Part shown: piece by piece, positions 7,232 to 15,254 of the stretch | Numbering within the stretch: position 1 is the stretch's first letter | How the letters are laid out: every line of letters begins with the position of its first letter | Source: Bordetella parapertussis | GTDB lineage: Bacteria > Pseudomonadota > Gammaproteobacteria > Burkholderiales > JACQAP01 | Direction of reading: 5' to 3' | Assembly: GCA_945900965.1 (NCBI GenBank) | Contig: CAMDKM010000019.1 | Location: 1 to 62,473 of the forward strand | DNA: 62,473 nt | Position numbers and translations under genes: made by a program | The notes under the pieces: model-generated | Told to the model about the DNA's origin: nothing | What the model saw: the letters and a program-made list of their open reading frames with translations, nothing else | The model's database searches: none

Positions 7232-7496
7232 CTCAAAAAAAGCAATTGAATCACGGAGAACACGGAGATCACGGGGTAAAACAATGAGATAGTTCTCTTT
7301 GTGCGTTCACCTTCTGGGTGAGGGACCGGAGCAGTATAAGTTCTTGCATTTTTTCCGGCACCGCCGACACGGCGTTGGCGGAGCCATCAGGGGCGGGAGG
7401 CGGCGCTTCGGCGCACTACCCGCAATCGGCCGACTACGTCGGTAACGTGTCCGTGCGCCACACCGTGTCCTCCGTGATTCAATCGGTGTTTCTAGG
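7232..7496. mobile_element. CACGGAG-family inverted-repeat element, copy B (long form, 265 bp)
   Basis: Same architecture as copy A and close to it over most of its length. Left end CTCAAAAAAAGCAATTGAATC, right end (reverse complement) CCTAGAAACACCGATTGAATC. GTTAT at 7227-7231 and 7497-7501 is a 5-bp direct repeat. The right copy contains the lipB stop codon (TAA on the minus strand). It separates lipB from lipA in the lip operon. Confidence 0.75.
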
Positions 7497-7497
7497 G

Positions 7498-8229
7498 TTA
7501 TCCGAGTTCTTCTACGAGGAATTCGGCCAGCTTTTGGCCGAGTTGGGTGGGCGTATCGGCTATGCCGAGATCGCGCGTCTGTGTAAGTTTTAGCCCCGGG
7601 TAGCCGCAGGGATTGATGGCTTCGAAGGGCGTCATATCCATATCCACGTTCAGGCTCAGGCCGTGATAACAGCAGCCATTGCGAATTCGCAATCCCAGCG
7701 CGGCGATTTTTGCTTTCCCCACATACACGCCGGGGGCGGTATCGTTGCCGCACGCCTCGATGCCGTGGGCGGCCAGTAACTTGATCACCGCGAATTCAAG
7801 CTTGCGGACCAGGTTTCGCACACCCAATCCACGCCTGCGCAGGTCCAGCAGCGGGTAAACGATGGCCTGGCCGGGCCCGTGATAGGAGATTTGCCCGCCG
7901 CGATCGGACTGAACGATGGGAATCTTGTTGGAAGTCCTGGGCAGATGTTCGGGTCTGGAGGCAAGTCCCAAGGTATAGACGGGCGGATGTTCCACGCACC
8001 ATATTTCGTCGGCCGTATCTGCGTTGCGCGACAAGCTGAAGTCCCGCATTCTCCGCCATACGGTTTCATAGTCCACCAGTCCTAAGGGGTGAACGGTGAA
8101 CGGTGACTGGTTAGCGGTGAACGGTGATCGGTGATCGGTGTTCTGTAACGGGTGAACGGTGAACGGTGATCGGTGATCGGTGATCAGTGAATGGTGAACG
8201 ATAATCGGTGATCGGTGATCAGTCATTGC
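7498..8229 (-). CDS. lipB: Octanoyltransferase LipB with a repeat-encoded N-terminal extension
   Basis: Transfers octanoate from acyl carrier protein to lipoyl domains. The family body begins at LGLVDYETVWRRM. Signatures are RGGQISYHGPGQ, the catalytic-cysteine motif RNGCCYHG and the conserved lysine segment GKAKIAALG. Upstream, the frame stays open through the heptad array, giving repeated TDHRSPFTVH units (21 bp equals 7 residues). I chose the ATG at 8229 because GGAAGG stands 10 nt upstream. This adds about 48 residues with no counterpart in ordinary LipB (about 200 residues). A non-AUG start nearer the body cannot be excluded. Confidence 0.9.
   Translation of the reverse strand, partial: AMTDHRSPIIVHHSLITDHRSPFTVHPLQNTDHRSPFTANQSPFTVHPLGLVDYETVWRRMRDFSLSRNADTADEIWCVEHPPVYTLGLASRPEHLPRTSNKIPIVQSDRGGQISYHGPGQAIVYPLLDLRRRGLGVRNLVRKLEFAVIKLLAAHGIEACGNDTAPGVYVGKAKIAALGLRIRNGCCYHGLSLNVDMDMTPFEAINPCGYPGLKLTQTRDLGIADTPTQLGQKLAEFLVEELG
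8086..8225. repeat. Heptanucleotide repeat array inside the lipB 5' end
   Basis: About 20 consecutive 7-bp units, mainly GGTGAAC and GGTGATC, almost all in register with one extra base near 8150. It overlaps the predicted N-terminal codons of lipB. Confidence 0.88.
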
Positions 8230-8296
8230 AGCATTACCTTCCGTGAATCGAAGACCAGTTTGCGCCGAGATTTTCCGTTGGGGTGAGACCTTCATT

Positions 8297-8350
8297 TACT
8301 GTTCACCGTTAACCGATTGCCGTTCACCGTTCACCGTTCACCGTTCACAG
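8297..8350. repeat. Heptanucleotide repeat array (reverse orientation) after ybeD
   Basis: Units ACTGTTC, ACCGTTA, ACCGATT, GCCGTTC, then ACCGTTC three times and ACAGTAC. On the minus strand it starts at the ybeD stop codon: the TGA is part of the first unit. It is inverted relative to the array at 8086-8225, so the two arrays face each other across the lipB translation start. Confidence 0.82.
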
Positions 8351-8608
8351 TACCATGACCACCGAAGGATGATCGCACAACTCCCGGTACAGCGCATCGA
8401 GCTGTTCGCGCGATGTGGCCTGGATGGTGCAGGTGACACTCAGATAGCTGTTTTTCTTGCTGGCGCGCAGTTCCACACTTTCCGGGTCAAAATCGGGGGC
8501 GTGACGCCGCACGATATCGACGATGCTCTGCGCCAGCCTGGGTTCGCGCCTGCCCAACACTTTGAGCGGAAACAGGGTGGGGTATTCGATCAGCGAATTT
8601 TCCGGCAT
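8345..8608 (-). CDS. ybeD: YbeD family protein (DUF493)
   Basis: 87 residues, the family's usual length. IEYPTLFPLKVLGR, the central SVELRASKKNSYLSVTCTIQATSREQLDALYREL and the terminal HPSVVMVL are the ferredoxin-like DUF493 fold. Its location between an aminotransferase and lipB is a widely conserved neighbourhood, so a role linked to lipoylation is often suspected but is not proven. Its stop codon TGA lies inside the heptad array, so the C-terminus may have been fixed by repeat insertion; the last residues VVMVL still match the family. Confidence 0.9.
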   Translation of the reverse strand: MPENSLIEYPTLFPLKVLGRREPRLAQSIVDIVRRHAPDFDPESVELRASKKNSYLSVTCTIQATSREQLDALYRELCDHPSVVMVL

Positions 8609-8619
8609 GAGTCGAGTGT

Positions 8620-9468
8620 TTAACCCGCGCGCATTACGCGATTTTTGTAGTCCTGATAAAAACCATACATGCGCTGGAACAGGGCGCCGGGGGTACCATT
8701 GCCGACGGGTTGTCCGTCGAGGCGGGTAAGGGCCAGCACTTCCCGGGTGGAGGACGTCAGCCAGATCTCCTGGGCCGAGCGCAGTTCGCGTTCGGCAATT
8801 TTCCGCACTTCATGGGCGAACCCGTTGGCGGCGGCGAGTTCCAGCACGACATCGTAGGTAATGCCGGGGAGCATCAGATGATCCTTGGGCGGCGCCAGAA
8901 TACGGCCTTCGCAGATTGCGAAGACGTTGCTCGCAGCTCCTTCGGTCAAATATCCGTCTCGCAGCAACACCGTCTCCACACAGCCCGCATCCACCGCCAG
9001 TTGTCGGAGCAGCACATTGGGCAGCAGGGAAATAGCCTTGATGTCGCAACGCAGCCAGCGGTTGTCCGTGGCGGTGATTCCGCCAACACCGTTTTGGACC
9101 TGCTCAAGGGACGGCGTACTGAGCGCAGTGCTCATCATATACACAGTGGGGCCCACGCCCTTCGGAAAAGCGTGATCGCGTTTGGCTACACCACGCGTGA
9201 CTTGCAGGTACAACGATTGATCTTCATGCGGATTCAATTCCACCAGACGATGGATGAGGGCTGACCAGTCGCCTTCGGAATGAGGATTGTTAATGCGAAC
9301 GCCCTCCAGACTGTGCTGCAGCCGTCGCAAGTGTTCGGCAAGCCGGAAAGGACGCCGCGAGTACACCGGAATCAATTCGTAGACGCCGTCGCCAAAGATG
9401 AAGCCGCGGTCGAGAACCGGAATGCGCGCTTCTTCCAGGGGCATGAATTGACCGTTAAGGTAGATCAT
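8620..9468 (-). CDS. D-amino-acid aminotransferase-like class IV PLP enzyme
   Basis: 282 residues. Class IV aminotransferase pattern: MIYLNGQFMPLEEARIPVLDRGF at the N-terminus, the PLP lysine in CDIKAISLLPNVL near residue 146, and LTEGAASNVFAI and LPGITYDVVLELA. The family includes D-alanine transaminase, branched-chain aminotransferases and aminodeoxychorismate lyase; D-amino-acid transaminase (dat) fits best because of FIFGDGVYELIPVY and the neighbouring D-Ala carboxypeptidase gene. It would exchange amino groups between D-alanine or D-glutamate and 2-oxo acids. It is 11 bp upstream of ybeD, so probably co-transcribed. Confidence 0.87.
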   Translation of the reverse strand: MIYLNGQFMPLEEARIPVLDRGFIFGDGVYELIPVYSRRPFRLAEHLRRLQHSLEGVRINNPHSEGDWSALIHRLVELNPHEDQSLYLQVTRGVAKRDHAFPKGVGPTVYMMSTALSTPSLEQVQNGVGGITATDNRWLRCDIKAISLLPNVLLRQLAVDAGCVETVLLRDGYLTEGAASNVFAICEGRILAPPKDHLMLPGITYDVVLELAAANGFAHEVRKIAERELRSAQEIWLTSSTREVLALTRLDGQPVGNGTPGALFQRMYGFYQDYKNRVMRAG

Positions 9469-9473
9469 TTAGG

Positions 9474-9660
9474 GGCGGTGAATGGTGAACCGTGATCGGT
9501 GAACGGTGAACAGTAAACGGTGTCCCACAAGGGGATACCGGTCTTCGACCATAAACGGTGAATGGTCAGGAAGTGAATGGGTGAATGGGTGAAGGGTGAA
9601 GGGTACGATCCCTCGCTCCTCGATCCTCAATCCGGAATCCCCAATCCCCAATCCTCGCAT
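9474..9660. repeat. Compound heptanucleotide repeat array between dacC and the aminotransferase gene
   Basis: Three different unit types in one gap: GGTGAAC-type (9475-9525), GGGTGAA-type (9575-9605) and CCCAATC-type (about 9615-9660; CTCAATC CGGAATC CCCAATC CCCAATC). All keep a 7-bp period. It fills the space between two genes of the same operon. The unit changes suggest repeated growth and replacement. Confidence 0.8.
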
Positions 9661-9669
9661 GGGCAGTTG

Positions 9670-10803
9670 CTACTGGAACAGCAGGCGCAGGCTGTGCCAG
9701 CCGCGCACGAAAAGATTGGCGATGCTCACGTTTTCCAGTGCCACGACGGGTTTTTCGGCGAAGAGTTTGCCGTCCAGAGCCAGTTTCAATGTGCCTACCT
9801 TGTCGCCCACCCGGATCGGCGCCACCAGCGGTTGCATGCTTTCCATGCTAGCTTTGAGCCGGTCCGCCGGGCCTTTGGGAAGGGTGACGTAATAGTCCTC
9901 GCTCAGGCCCGCGCTCAGTAGATCGTGCGCGCCTTTCCATACCGGGAAATGATGAATCGCCTGTCCGCGTGCATACAGTTTGACGGTATCGAATGACTCG
10001 AAGCCGAAATTCAACAGTTTCTGCGCCTCGGCGAAACGCCCGCCGTCCGATCCGGCATCGAATACCGCGGCGATTACCCTGCGTTCCTGACGTGCGGCAG
10101 TAGCGACCAGGCAGTATCCGGAGCTTTGTGTATGTCCGGTCTTCATGCCATCGACGAAAGGGTCGCGCTTGAGCAGGAGATTGCGATTGCGCTGCGTGAC
10201 CCCGTTGTGGGTGTATTCGTGAATGCGGTAAATCGGGAAATATTGCGGGAACTCGCTCACAATGGTCGCGGTCAGGTTTACCAGATCGGTGGCGCTCGAA
10301 TAATGCAGGGGAGCGGGCAGGCCGGTCACATTGGCAAAGTGCGAATTGGTCATGTGCAGACGAATCGCCTCGCGGTTCATCATCTCGACATAGGCCTGTT
10401 CGCTGCCGGCGATGGCTTCCGCGAGCGCCACTGCTGCGTCATTGCCGGATTGCACGATCATGCCATGCAACAAGGCTTCGACCTCCGGCGTTTCGCCGGC
10501 GGCAAGAAACATGCGGGAACCGGGGGCACGGGCGGCATTGGGTGAGACCGTAACGGTCTGGGAGAGCGTGATGCGTTTCTGGCGCAGGGCGTCGAACGCA
10601 ACGTACGCCGTCATCATTTTGGTGAGGGATGCCGGTTCAATGCGTTCATCCGGATCGCGTGCAGCCAGCACCTGCCGGCTCTGGAAATCGACCAGCAGGT
10701 AGGATTTAGAGGTGAGGGCCGGCGGGCCAGTAGAGGCGGCCGACTGGGCGGCGGCATCCGCGCCGAGAATCAGCGCCAGAAAGGCGGCAGGAAGCTTCAT
10801 CAT
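9670..10803 (-). CDS. dacC: D-alanyl-D-alanine carboxypeptidase (PBP5/6 class)
   Basis: 377 residues from the ATG at 10803, which gives a signal peptide (MMKLPAAFLALILGADAAAQ). An upstream in-frame extension lacks a signal and is discarded. Low-molecular-weight penicillin-binding protein S11: active-site SLTK in ASLTKMM, SGN in VQSGNDAA and KTG in DGMKTGHT. It removes the terminal D-Ala from peptidoglycan pentapeptides in the periplasm. The C-terminus (VRGWHSLRLLFQ) is an amphipathic helix for membrane attachment, as in DacA/DacC. It heads the minus-strand cluster dacC-dat-ybeD-lipB-lipA. dacA would be an equally acceptable name. Confidence 0.94.
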   Translation of the reverse strand: MMKLPAAFLALILGADAAAQSAASTGPPALTSKSYLLVDFQSRQVLAARDPDERIEPASLTKMMTAYVAFDALRQKRITLSQTVTVSPNAARAPGSRMFLAAGETPEVEALLHGMIVQSGNDAAVALAEAIAGSEQAYVEMMNREAIRLHMTNSHFANVTGLPAPLHYSSATDLVNLTATIVSEFPQYFPIYRIHEYTHNGVTQRNRNLLLKRDPFVDGMKTGHTQSSGYCLVATAARQERRVIAAVFDAGSDGGRFAEAQKLLNFGFESFDTVKLYARGQAIHHFPVWKGAHDLLSAGLSEDYYVTLPKGPADRLKASMESMQPLVAPIRVGDKVGTLKLALDGKLFAEKPVVALENVSIANLFVRGWHSLRLLFQ

Positions 10804-10906
10804 GAATCGGGCCAAATTATACCGGAGGCCTTCAGTTGCCGGCGCCGGGTTGTCCCGGCAGGCGCGGTCTGAAACAATGCGCCTCGTCCACATTGGAAAG
10901 GGCCTC

Positions 10907-11383
10907 ATGAAAAATCCGGATTGTCTAAAAACATTCAATCTACTTGCCGCCATGGTCGGGCTGGTATTGGGGCCGGTCAGGGCGGACGAAGCCATTCAAG
11001 TCAAAGATGCCTGGGCAAGGGCAACTGTGCCCGGGCAGAAAGTCGCAGGCGTATACCTCGAACTCGTCAGTGCGCGCGATGCCCGCCTGACCGGCGTATC
11101 GACGCCGGCTGCGCGCGTGGCGGAATTGCACTCCATGAGCATGGACGACGGCGTGATGAAAATGCGTCAGCTTCCTCACATTGATTTGTTGGCCGGTCAG
11201 GTTGTCCAGCTTGCCCCCGGGGGGTTGCACATCATGTTGTTCGATCTTGGCAAACCGCTGGCGGCGGGCGATAACCTGACGCTGACTTTGCGTGTCAGGA
11301 TCGACGGCAAACGCAAGAAAATTCCGGTGCAGGTAAAGGTGCGAGACCGTCAGGCCGATTCCGGATCAGGTGAGCACCAATAG
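10907..11383 (+). CDS. Periplasmic copper chaperone PCu(A)C-like (DUF461)
   Basis: 158 residues. The signal peptide ends around RADEAIQ; the start ATG follows GGAAAGGG. The copper motif is present: ELHSMSMDDGVMKM followed by GGLHIMLFDL, i.e. the H(M)X10MX21HXM pattern of PCu(A)C proteins. These proteins bind Cu(I) and deliver it to the CuA site of cytochrome c oxidase subunit II or to Sco. A caa3 oxidase cluster with two Sco-type proteins lies about 33 kb away in this window, which is a plausible client. It is divergent from dacC. Confidence 0.88.
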   Translation: MKNPDCLKTFNLLAAMVGLVLGPVRADEAIQVKDAWARATVPGQKVAGVYLELVSARDARLTGVSTPAARVAELHSMSMDDGVMKMRQLPHIDLLAGQVVQLAPGGLHIMLFDLGKPLAAGDNLTLTLRVRIDGKRKKIPVQVKVRDRQADSGSGEHQ

Positions 11384-11402
11384 AGATTCGACAATAGGGG
11401 GG

Positions 11403-11453
11403 GCGCTCTCCCACTGTTGCAGCCGAATCATCCCAAGTCCGACAGGCTCCTAG
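11403..11453. repeat. Half copy of the CTAGCAGCC inverted-repeat element
   Basis: The stretch ending GTCCGACAGGCTCCTAG, with TTGCAGCCGAATCATCC before it, is the reverse complement of the left half of the element at 31975-32142, with a few differences. No partner arm is seen here. It lies between the copper chaperone gene and argB. Confidence 0.7.
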
Positions 11454-11503
11454 CTGCGGGAAGAAAAACACGCGGTAGAATCCGTCTTCCCCAAACTTTC
11501 TGA

Positions 11504-12418
<915 letters not shown>

Positions 12419-12421
12419 CAC

Positions 12422-13060
12422 TTGGCCTCCCGCGCCTGGATTTTCGATCTCGACAATACGCTGCACGATGCGCGGGCGCGGATTTTTCCGCACATCAACC
12501 GCTCGATGACCCGGTATGTGGCCGAGCATCTCGCTCTGGGCGAGGACGCCGCCGACACCCTGCGCACGACTTATTGGCGGCGCTACGGCGCCACGCTGGT
12601 TGGCCTGATCCGGCATCACGATGTCGATCCTCACCATTTCCTGGCGCGGACCCACGATTTCCCGCATCTGGCCGGCATGGTGGTGGGTCGGCGCGAACTG
12701 GGCTCGGTGCTCGGTCGTCTGCCGGGGCGGAAATTTCTGTTCTCCAATGCGCCGCAGCGTTATGCCCAGGAGATTCTGCGTATTCTAGGTGTGGAAAAAC
12801 TGTTCGAAGGAGTATTTTCGATCGAGCACACCGGTTTTCGCCCGAAACCCGATGCCCATGGATTCCGCCAATTACTGAAAACCTACCGCCTGAGGGCCAG
12901 CGCTTGCATCATGGTGGAAGACGATCTGGAGAATCTGCGTACCGCCAAGCGGCTCGGCATGAAAACGGTCTGGGTCGACGCGACCCATCGCGCGCCCTCG
13001 TGGGTGGACGCCAATGTGCGGCACGTGATCCGGCTGCCGCGGCTGCTGCACAAATTGTAG
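12422..13060 (+). CDS. HAD-family pyrimidine 5'-nucleotidase-like phosphatase
   Basis: 212 residues from a TTG start just after argB. HAD motif I WIFDLDNTLHDA, motif II FLFSNAPQRYA near residue 105, motif III lysine in FRPKPD and motif IV MVEDDLENL. The N-terminal IFPHINRSMTRYVAEHL cap is that of SDT1/PHM8-like pyrimidine nucleotidases common in betaproteobacteria. It would dephosphorylate nucleoside monophosphates in the cytoplasm. It is in an apparent operon with argB and slmA, an arrangement often seen in this class. Exact substrate not determined. Confidence 0.85.
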   Translation: MASRAWIFDLDNTLHDARARIFPHINRSMTRYVAEHLALGEDAADTLRTTYWRRYGATLVGLIRHHDVDPHHFLARTHDFPHLAGMVVGRRELGSVLGRLPGRKFLFSNAPQRYAQEILRILGVEKLFEGVFSIEHTGFRPKPDAHGFRQLLKTYRLRASACIMVEDDLENLRTAKRLGMKTVWVDATHRAPSWVDANVRHVIRLPRLLHKL

Positions 13061-13146
13061 AAGGCGCGGAAGGGACGGAGAAAGTGTCCAATTCGCAGCC
13101 GTTCGGGTAATCTTTGCGAACCGCAACTATTCAAGTCAGCCCAAAT

Positions 13147-13719
13147 ATGCCGACCAAACCGGGAGAACGGAAAGATCAGATTCTCCAGACCCTCGCCTCG
13201 ATGCTGGAGACCCCGAAAGGCGAAAAAATCACCACTGCGGCGCTGGCGGCGCGGCTGGATGTTTCCGAGGCCGCCTTGTACCGCCATTTCGCCAGCAAGG
13301 CACAAATGTTCGAGGGCCTGATCGAATTCATCGAGCAAACGCTGTTCGGCCTGGTCAATAAGATCACCACGGAAGAGTCCAGCGGACTGAAGCAGCTCGA
13401 GGCGATAGTTTCAATGCTGCTCGGATTCGCGGTAAAAAACCCCGGCATGACACGGGTATTGATCGGCGATGCCCTGGTGAACGAGAACGAACGCCTGCAG
13501 GTTCGCATCAACCAGCTCCATGACCGGCTCGAGGCCACACTCAAGCAGGCGTTGCGCTTTGCGATGTCGGAAAAACAACTCCCGGAAAATACCGACGCGG
13601 CCGCGCAGGCAAACTTGATGATTGCCTTTGTTGTCGGGCGCTGGCATCAGTACGCAAAAAGCGGCTTCAAGAGGGATCCGAGGGATTTCTGGCCGGCACA
13701 ATGGGCCGCGTTGGTTTGA
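13147..13719 (+). CDS. slmA: Nucleoid occlusion factor SlmA (TetR family)
   Basis: 190 residues from ATG 13147; an upstream TTG (13114) is in frame but less likely. N-terminal TetR helix-turn-helix: ITTAALAARLDVSEAALYRHFASKAQMFEGLIEFIEQTLF, the SlmA-type version. SlmA binds chromosomal sites and antagonises FtsZ polymerisation over the nucleoid. The C-terminal FVVGRWHQYAKSGFKRDP also matches SlmA. It follows the HAD gene on the same strand and its end overlaps the next gene by 19 bp. Confidence 0.9.
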   Translation: MPTKPGERKDQILQTLASMLETPKGEKITTAALAARLDVSEAALYRHFASKAQMFEGLIEFIEQTLFGLVNKITTEESSGLKQLEAIVSMLLGFAVKNPGMTRVLIGDALVNENERLQVRINQLHDRLEATLKQALRFAMSEKQLPENTDAAAQANLMIAFVVGRWHQYAKSGFKRDPRDFWPAQWAALV

Positions 13720-14177
13720 AAGTGTTGCACGGGTGGCTTGCCGGAGGGTTGCTGGTTGTCACTCTGGCGGGCTGCGGGGCCAGCGACGACGACTACGCCA
13801 AGGTTCTGGTCGGCACCTGGGGTTCGCGGGAAGTGGCGCCCGATGACGTCATTGTCGAAAACCGCTTTACGCTACTGCCGGCAGGGCGGGTGAACTGGCA
13901 GGGTGAAGTGCGATTGCTGGTGCCGGCGGATTTCGAATTGCCCAATCGACCCAATTTCGAAGTCAGGAACGGCCGCCTGGTGTACTACTACACAGCCAGC
14001 GGCACCTGGGTGGTTCGTGACGGCTATTTGCACGCCAAGATTGAAACTTCCACTCTGCCCAGCCTCATGCCGGTGGGATTCGCCACGGCCTGGAAGTTGA
14101 AGGAGGTCAATAGCAAGGAAATGATTTACGTGTCGGCCGCCAACGGCCATACCCGGGTCGAATATCGAAGGCAGTAA
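13701..14177 (+). CDS. Hypothetical lipoprotein
   Basis: 158 residues. The signal peptide WLAGGLLVVTLAGC carries a lipobox, so the mature protein would start at Cys25 and be membrane-anchored. The rest is a small beta-rich periplasmic domain (NRFTLLPAGRVNWQGEV, RNGRLVYYYTASGTWVVRDGYLHAKI) that resembles the lipocalin-like stress or lipid-binding proteins in general pattern only. No family is recognised. The start overlaps slmA by 19 bp, so translation may be coupled. The next 165 bp hold a repeat element. Confidence 0.75.
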   Translation: MGRVGLKVLHGWLAGGLLVVTLAGCGASDDDYAKVLVGTWGSREVAPDDVIVENRFTLLPAGRVNWQGEVRLLVPADFELPNRPNFEVRNGRLVYYYTASGTWVVRDGYLHAKIETSTLPSLMPVGFATAWKLKEVNSKEMIYVSAANGHTRVEYRRQ

Positions 14178-14178
14178 G

Positions 14179-14342
14179 TGTAAAAGCGCAGTTGAAACAC
14201 GGAGAACACAGAGAACACGGAGAAGATCCAAGTGCTTTTCTTGCGCCGGGCTCTTACCAGGATATTCAATAATCAAGCAAAAGTAACTTGATGTTTTCCC
14301 CGTGTTCTCCGTGCCCTCCGTGATTCAATCGCCGTTTCTACA
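14179..14342. mobile_element. CACGGAG-family inverted-repeat element, copy C (short form, 164 bp)
   Basis: Left end TGTAAAAGCGCAGTTGAAAC, right end (reverse complement) TGTAGAAACGGCGATTGAATC; both run into CACGGAGAACAC-type repeats. The flanking 5-mers GTAAG and GTGAA are not identical, so a target duplication is not clear here. It sits between convergent genes and disrupts nothing. The remaining 66 bp up to moeB hold nothing recognisable. Confidence 0.7.
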
Positions 14343-14408
14343 GTGAAGCGGCGCGCTTTCGATACGTGGTGCTTTCTCCCGGAATACGTCCTTCGGACTC
14401 CGTCCGGG

Positions 14409-15164
14409 CTACGGAAGTCTTTGCGCGCATACCGGGCACTTTGGATCGCGCTTCAATTTGACGCTACGCCATTCCATGGATAACGCGTCGAGCATCAGCA
14501 GTCGGCCCGTCAGATCGCGCCCTATACCGATCAGGAGCTTCAGCGCTTCGGCGGCCTGCATGGCCCCGATGATTCCAACCAGCGGTGCAAAAACGCCCAT
14601 GACCGCGCAGCGCATTTCCTCCAGATCGCCCGTTTCCGGAAACAGGCAGTGATAACAGGGGCTGTCAGTGCGGCGCAGATCGAATACGGCAATTTGTCCG
14701 TCGAAACGAATGCCGGCCCCCGACACCAGCGGGCGGGAGAACTTGACGCAGGCCCGGTTGATGGCGTGCCGGGTGGCAAAATTATCGGTGGCGTCGATGA
14801 CCACATCCGCCGCGCGCACCAGTTCCTCGAGGCGTTCGCCGGCAATGCGCTCGGCTACCGGGACGACGCAGACCTCCGGATTGATGCGGGCAAGTGTTGC
14901 GCGGGCGGAATCGACTTTTTGCCGGCCGATTGCATCGGTGACATGAACGACCTGACGCTGCAGATTGGTCAGGTCCACCGTGTCATGGTCGCAAAGGGTG
15001 ATACGGCCCACCCCGCTGGCCGCCAGATACAGCGACACCGGGGCGCCCAGGCCGCCGGCGCCGATCAGCAGCGCATGGGCGCGGAGCAATTTTTCCTGCC
15101 CGTCGATACCGATTTCGTTCAGCAGAATGTGGCGGCTGTAGCGGAGCAGTTGCTGGTCGTCCAT
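14409..15164 (-). CDS. MoeB/ThiF/HesA family adenylyltransferase
   Basis: 251 residues. E1-like enzyme that adenylates the C-terminal Gly of a ubiquitin-fold sulfur carrier (MoaD or ThiS). Visible: RYSRHILLNEIGIDGQEKL, the nucleotide loop GAGGLGAPVSLYLAASGVG, CDHDTVDLTNLQRQ, VIDATDNFATRHAIN, and zinc cysteines CYHC and CPVC. MoeB and ThiF are not separable from sequence alone, since no thi or moa gene is nearby. It follows ctpA after a terminator, as in many betaproteobacteria. Confidence 0.88.
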   Translation of the reverse strand: MDDQQLLRYSRHILLNEIGIDGQEKLLRAHALLIGAGGLGAPVSLYLAASGVGRITLCDHDTVDLTNLQRQVVHVTDAIGRQKVDSARATLARINPEVCVVPVAERIAGERLEELVRAADVVIDATDNFATRHAINRACVKFSRPLVSGAGIRFDGQIAVFDLRRTDSPCYHCLFPETGDLEEMRCAVMGVFAPLVGIIGAMQAAEALKLLIGIGRDLTGRLLMLDALSMEWRSVKLKRDPKCPVCAQRLP

Positions 15165-15200
15165 GGCTCGCGAATCGAAAAGAATGAGGGGGCGAAATGC

Positions 15201-15228
15201 AAAAGGCCCGTGGGGAACGGGCCTTTTG
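15201..15228 (-). terminator. Rho-independent terminator after ctpA
   Basis: AAAAGGCCCGT and ACGGGCCTTTT form an 11-bp stem around a GGGA-type loop. It lies 27 bp past the ctpA stop and 36 bp before the moeB start, and the T-run works on either strand. Confidence 0.8.
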
Positions 15229-15254
15229 CTTGTTACATCCGGCCGTGCAAAACC

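Noticed and set aside
8086-8350. Possible CRISPR array
   Set aside because: The repeats are 7-bp tandem units without unique spacers of 30 bp or so; no cas genes nearby.
10712-10906. N-terminal extension of the copper chaperone gene
   Set aside because: The extension overlaps the dacC start on the other strand, and the ATG at 10907 has a ribosome-binding site and gives a normal signal peptide.
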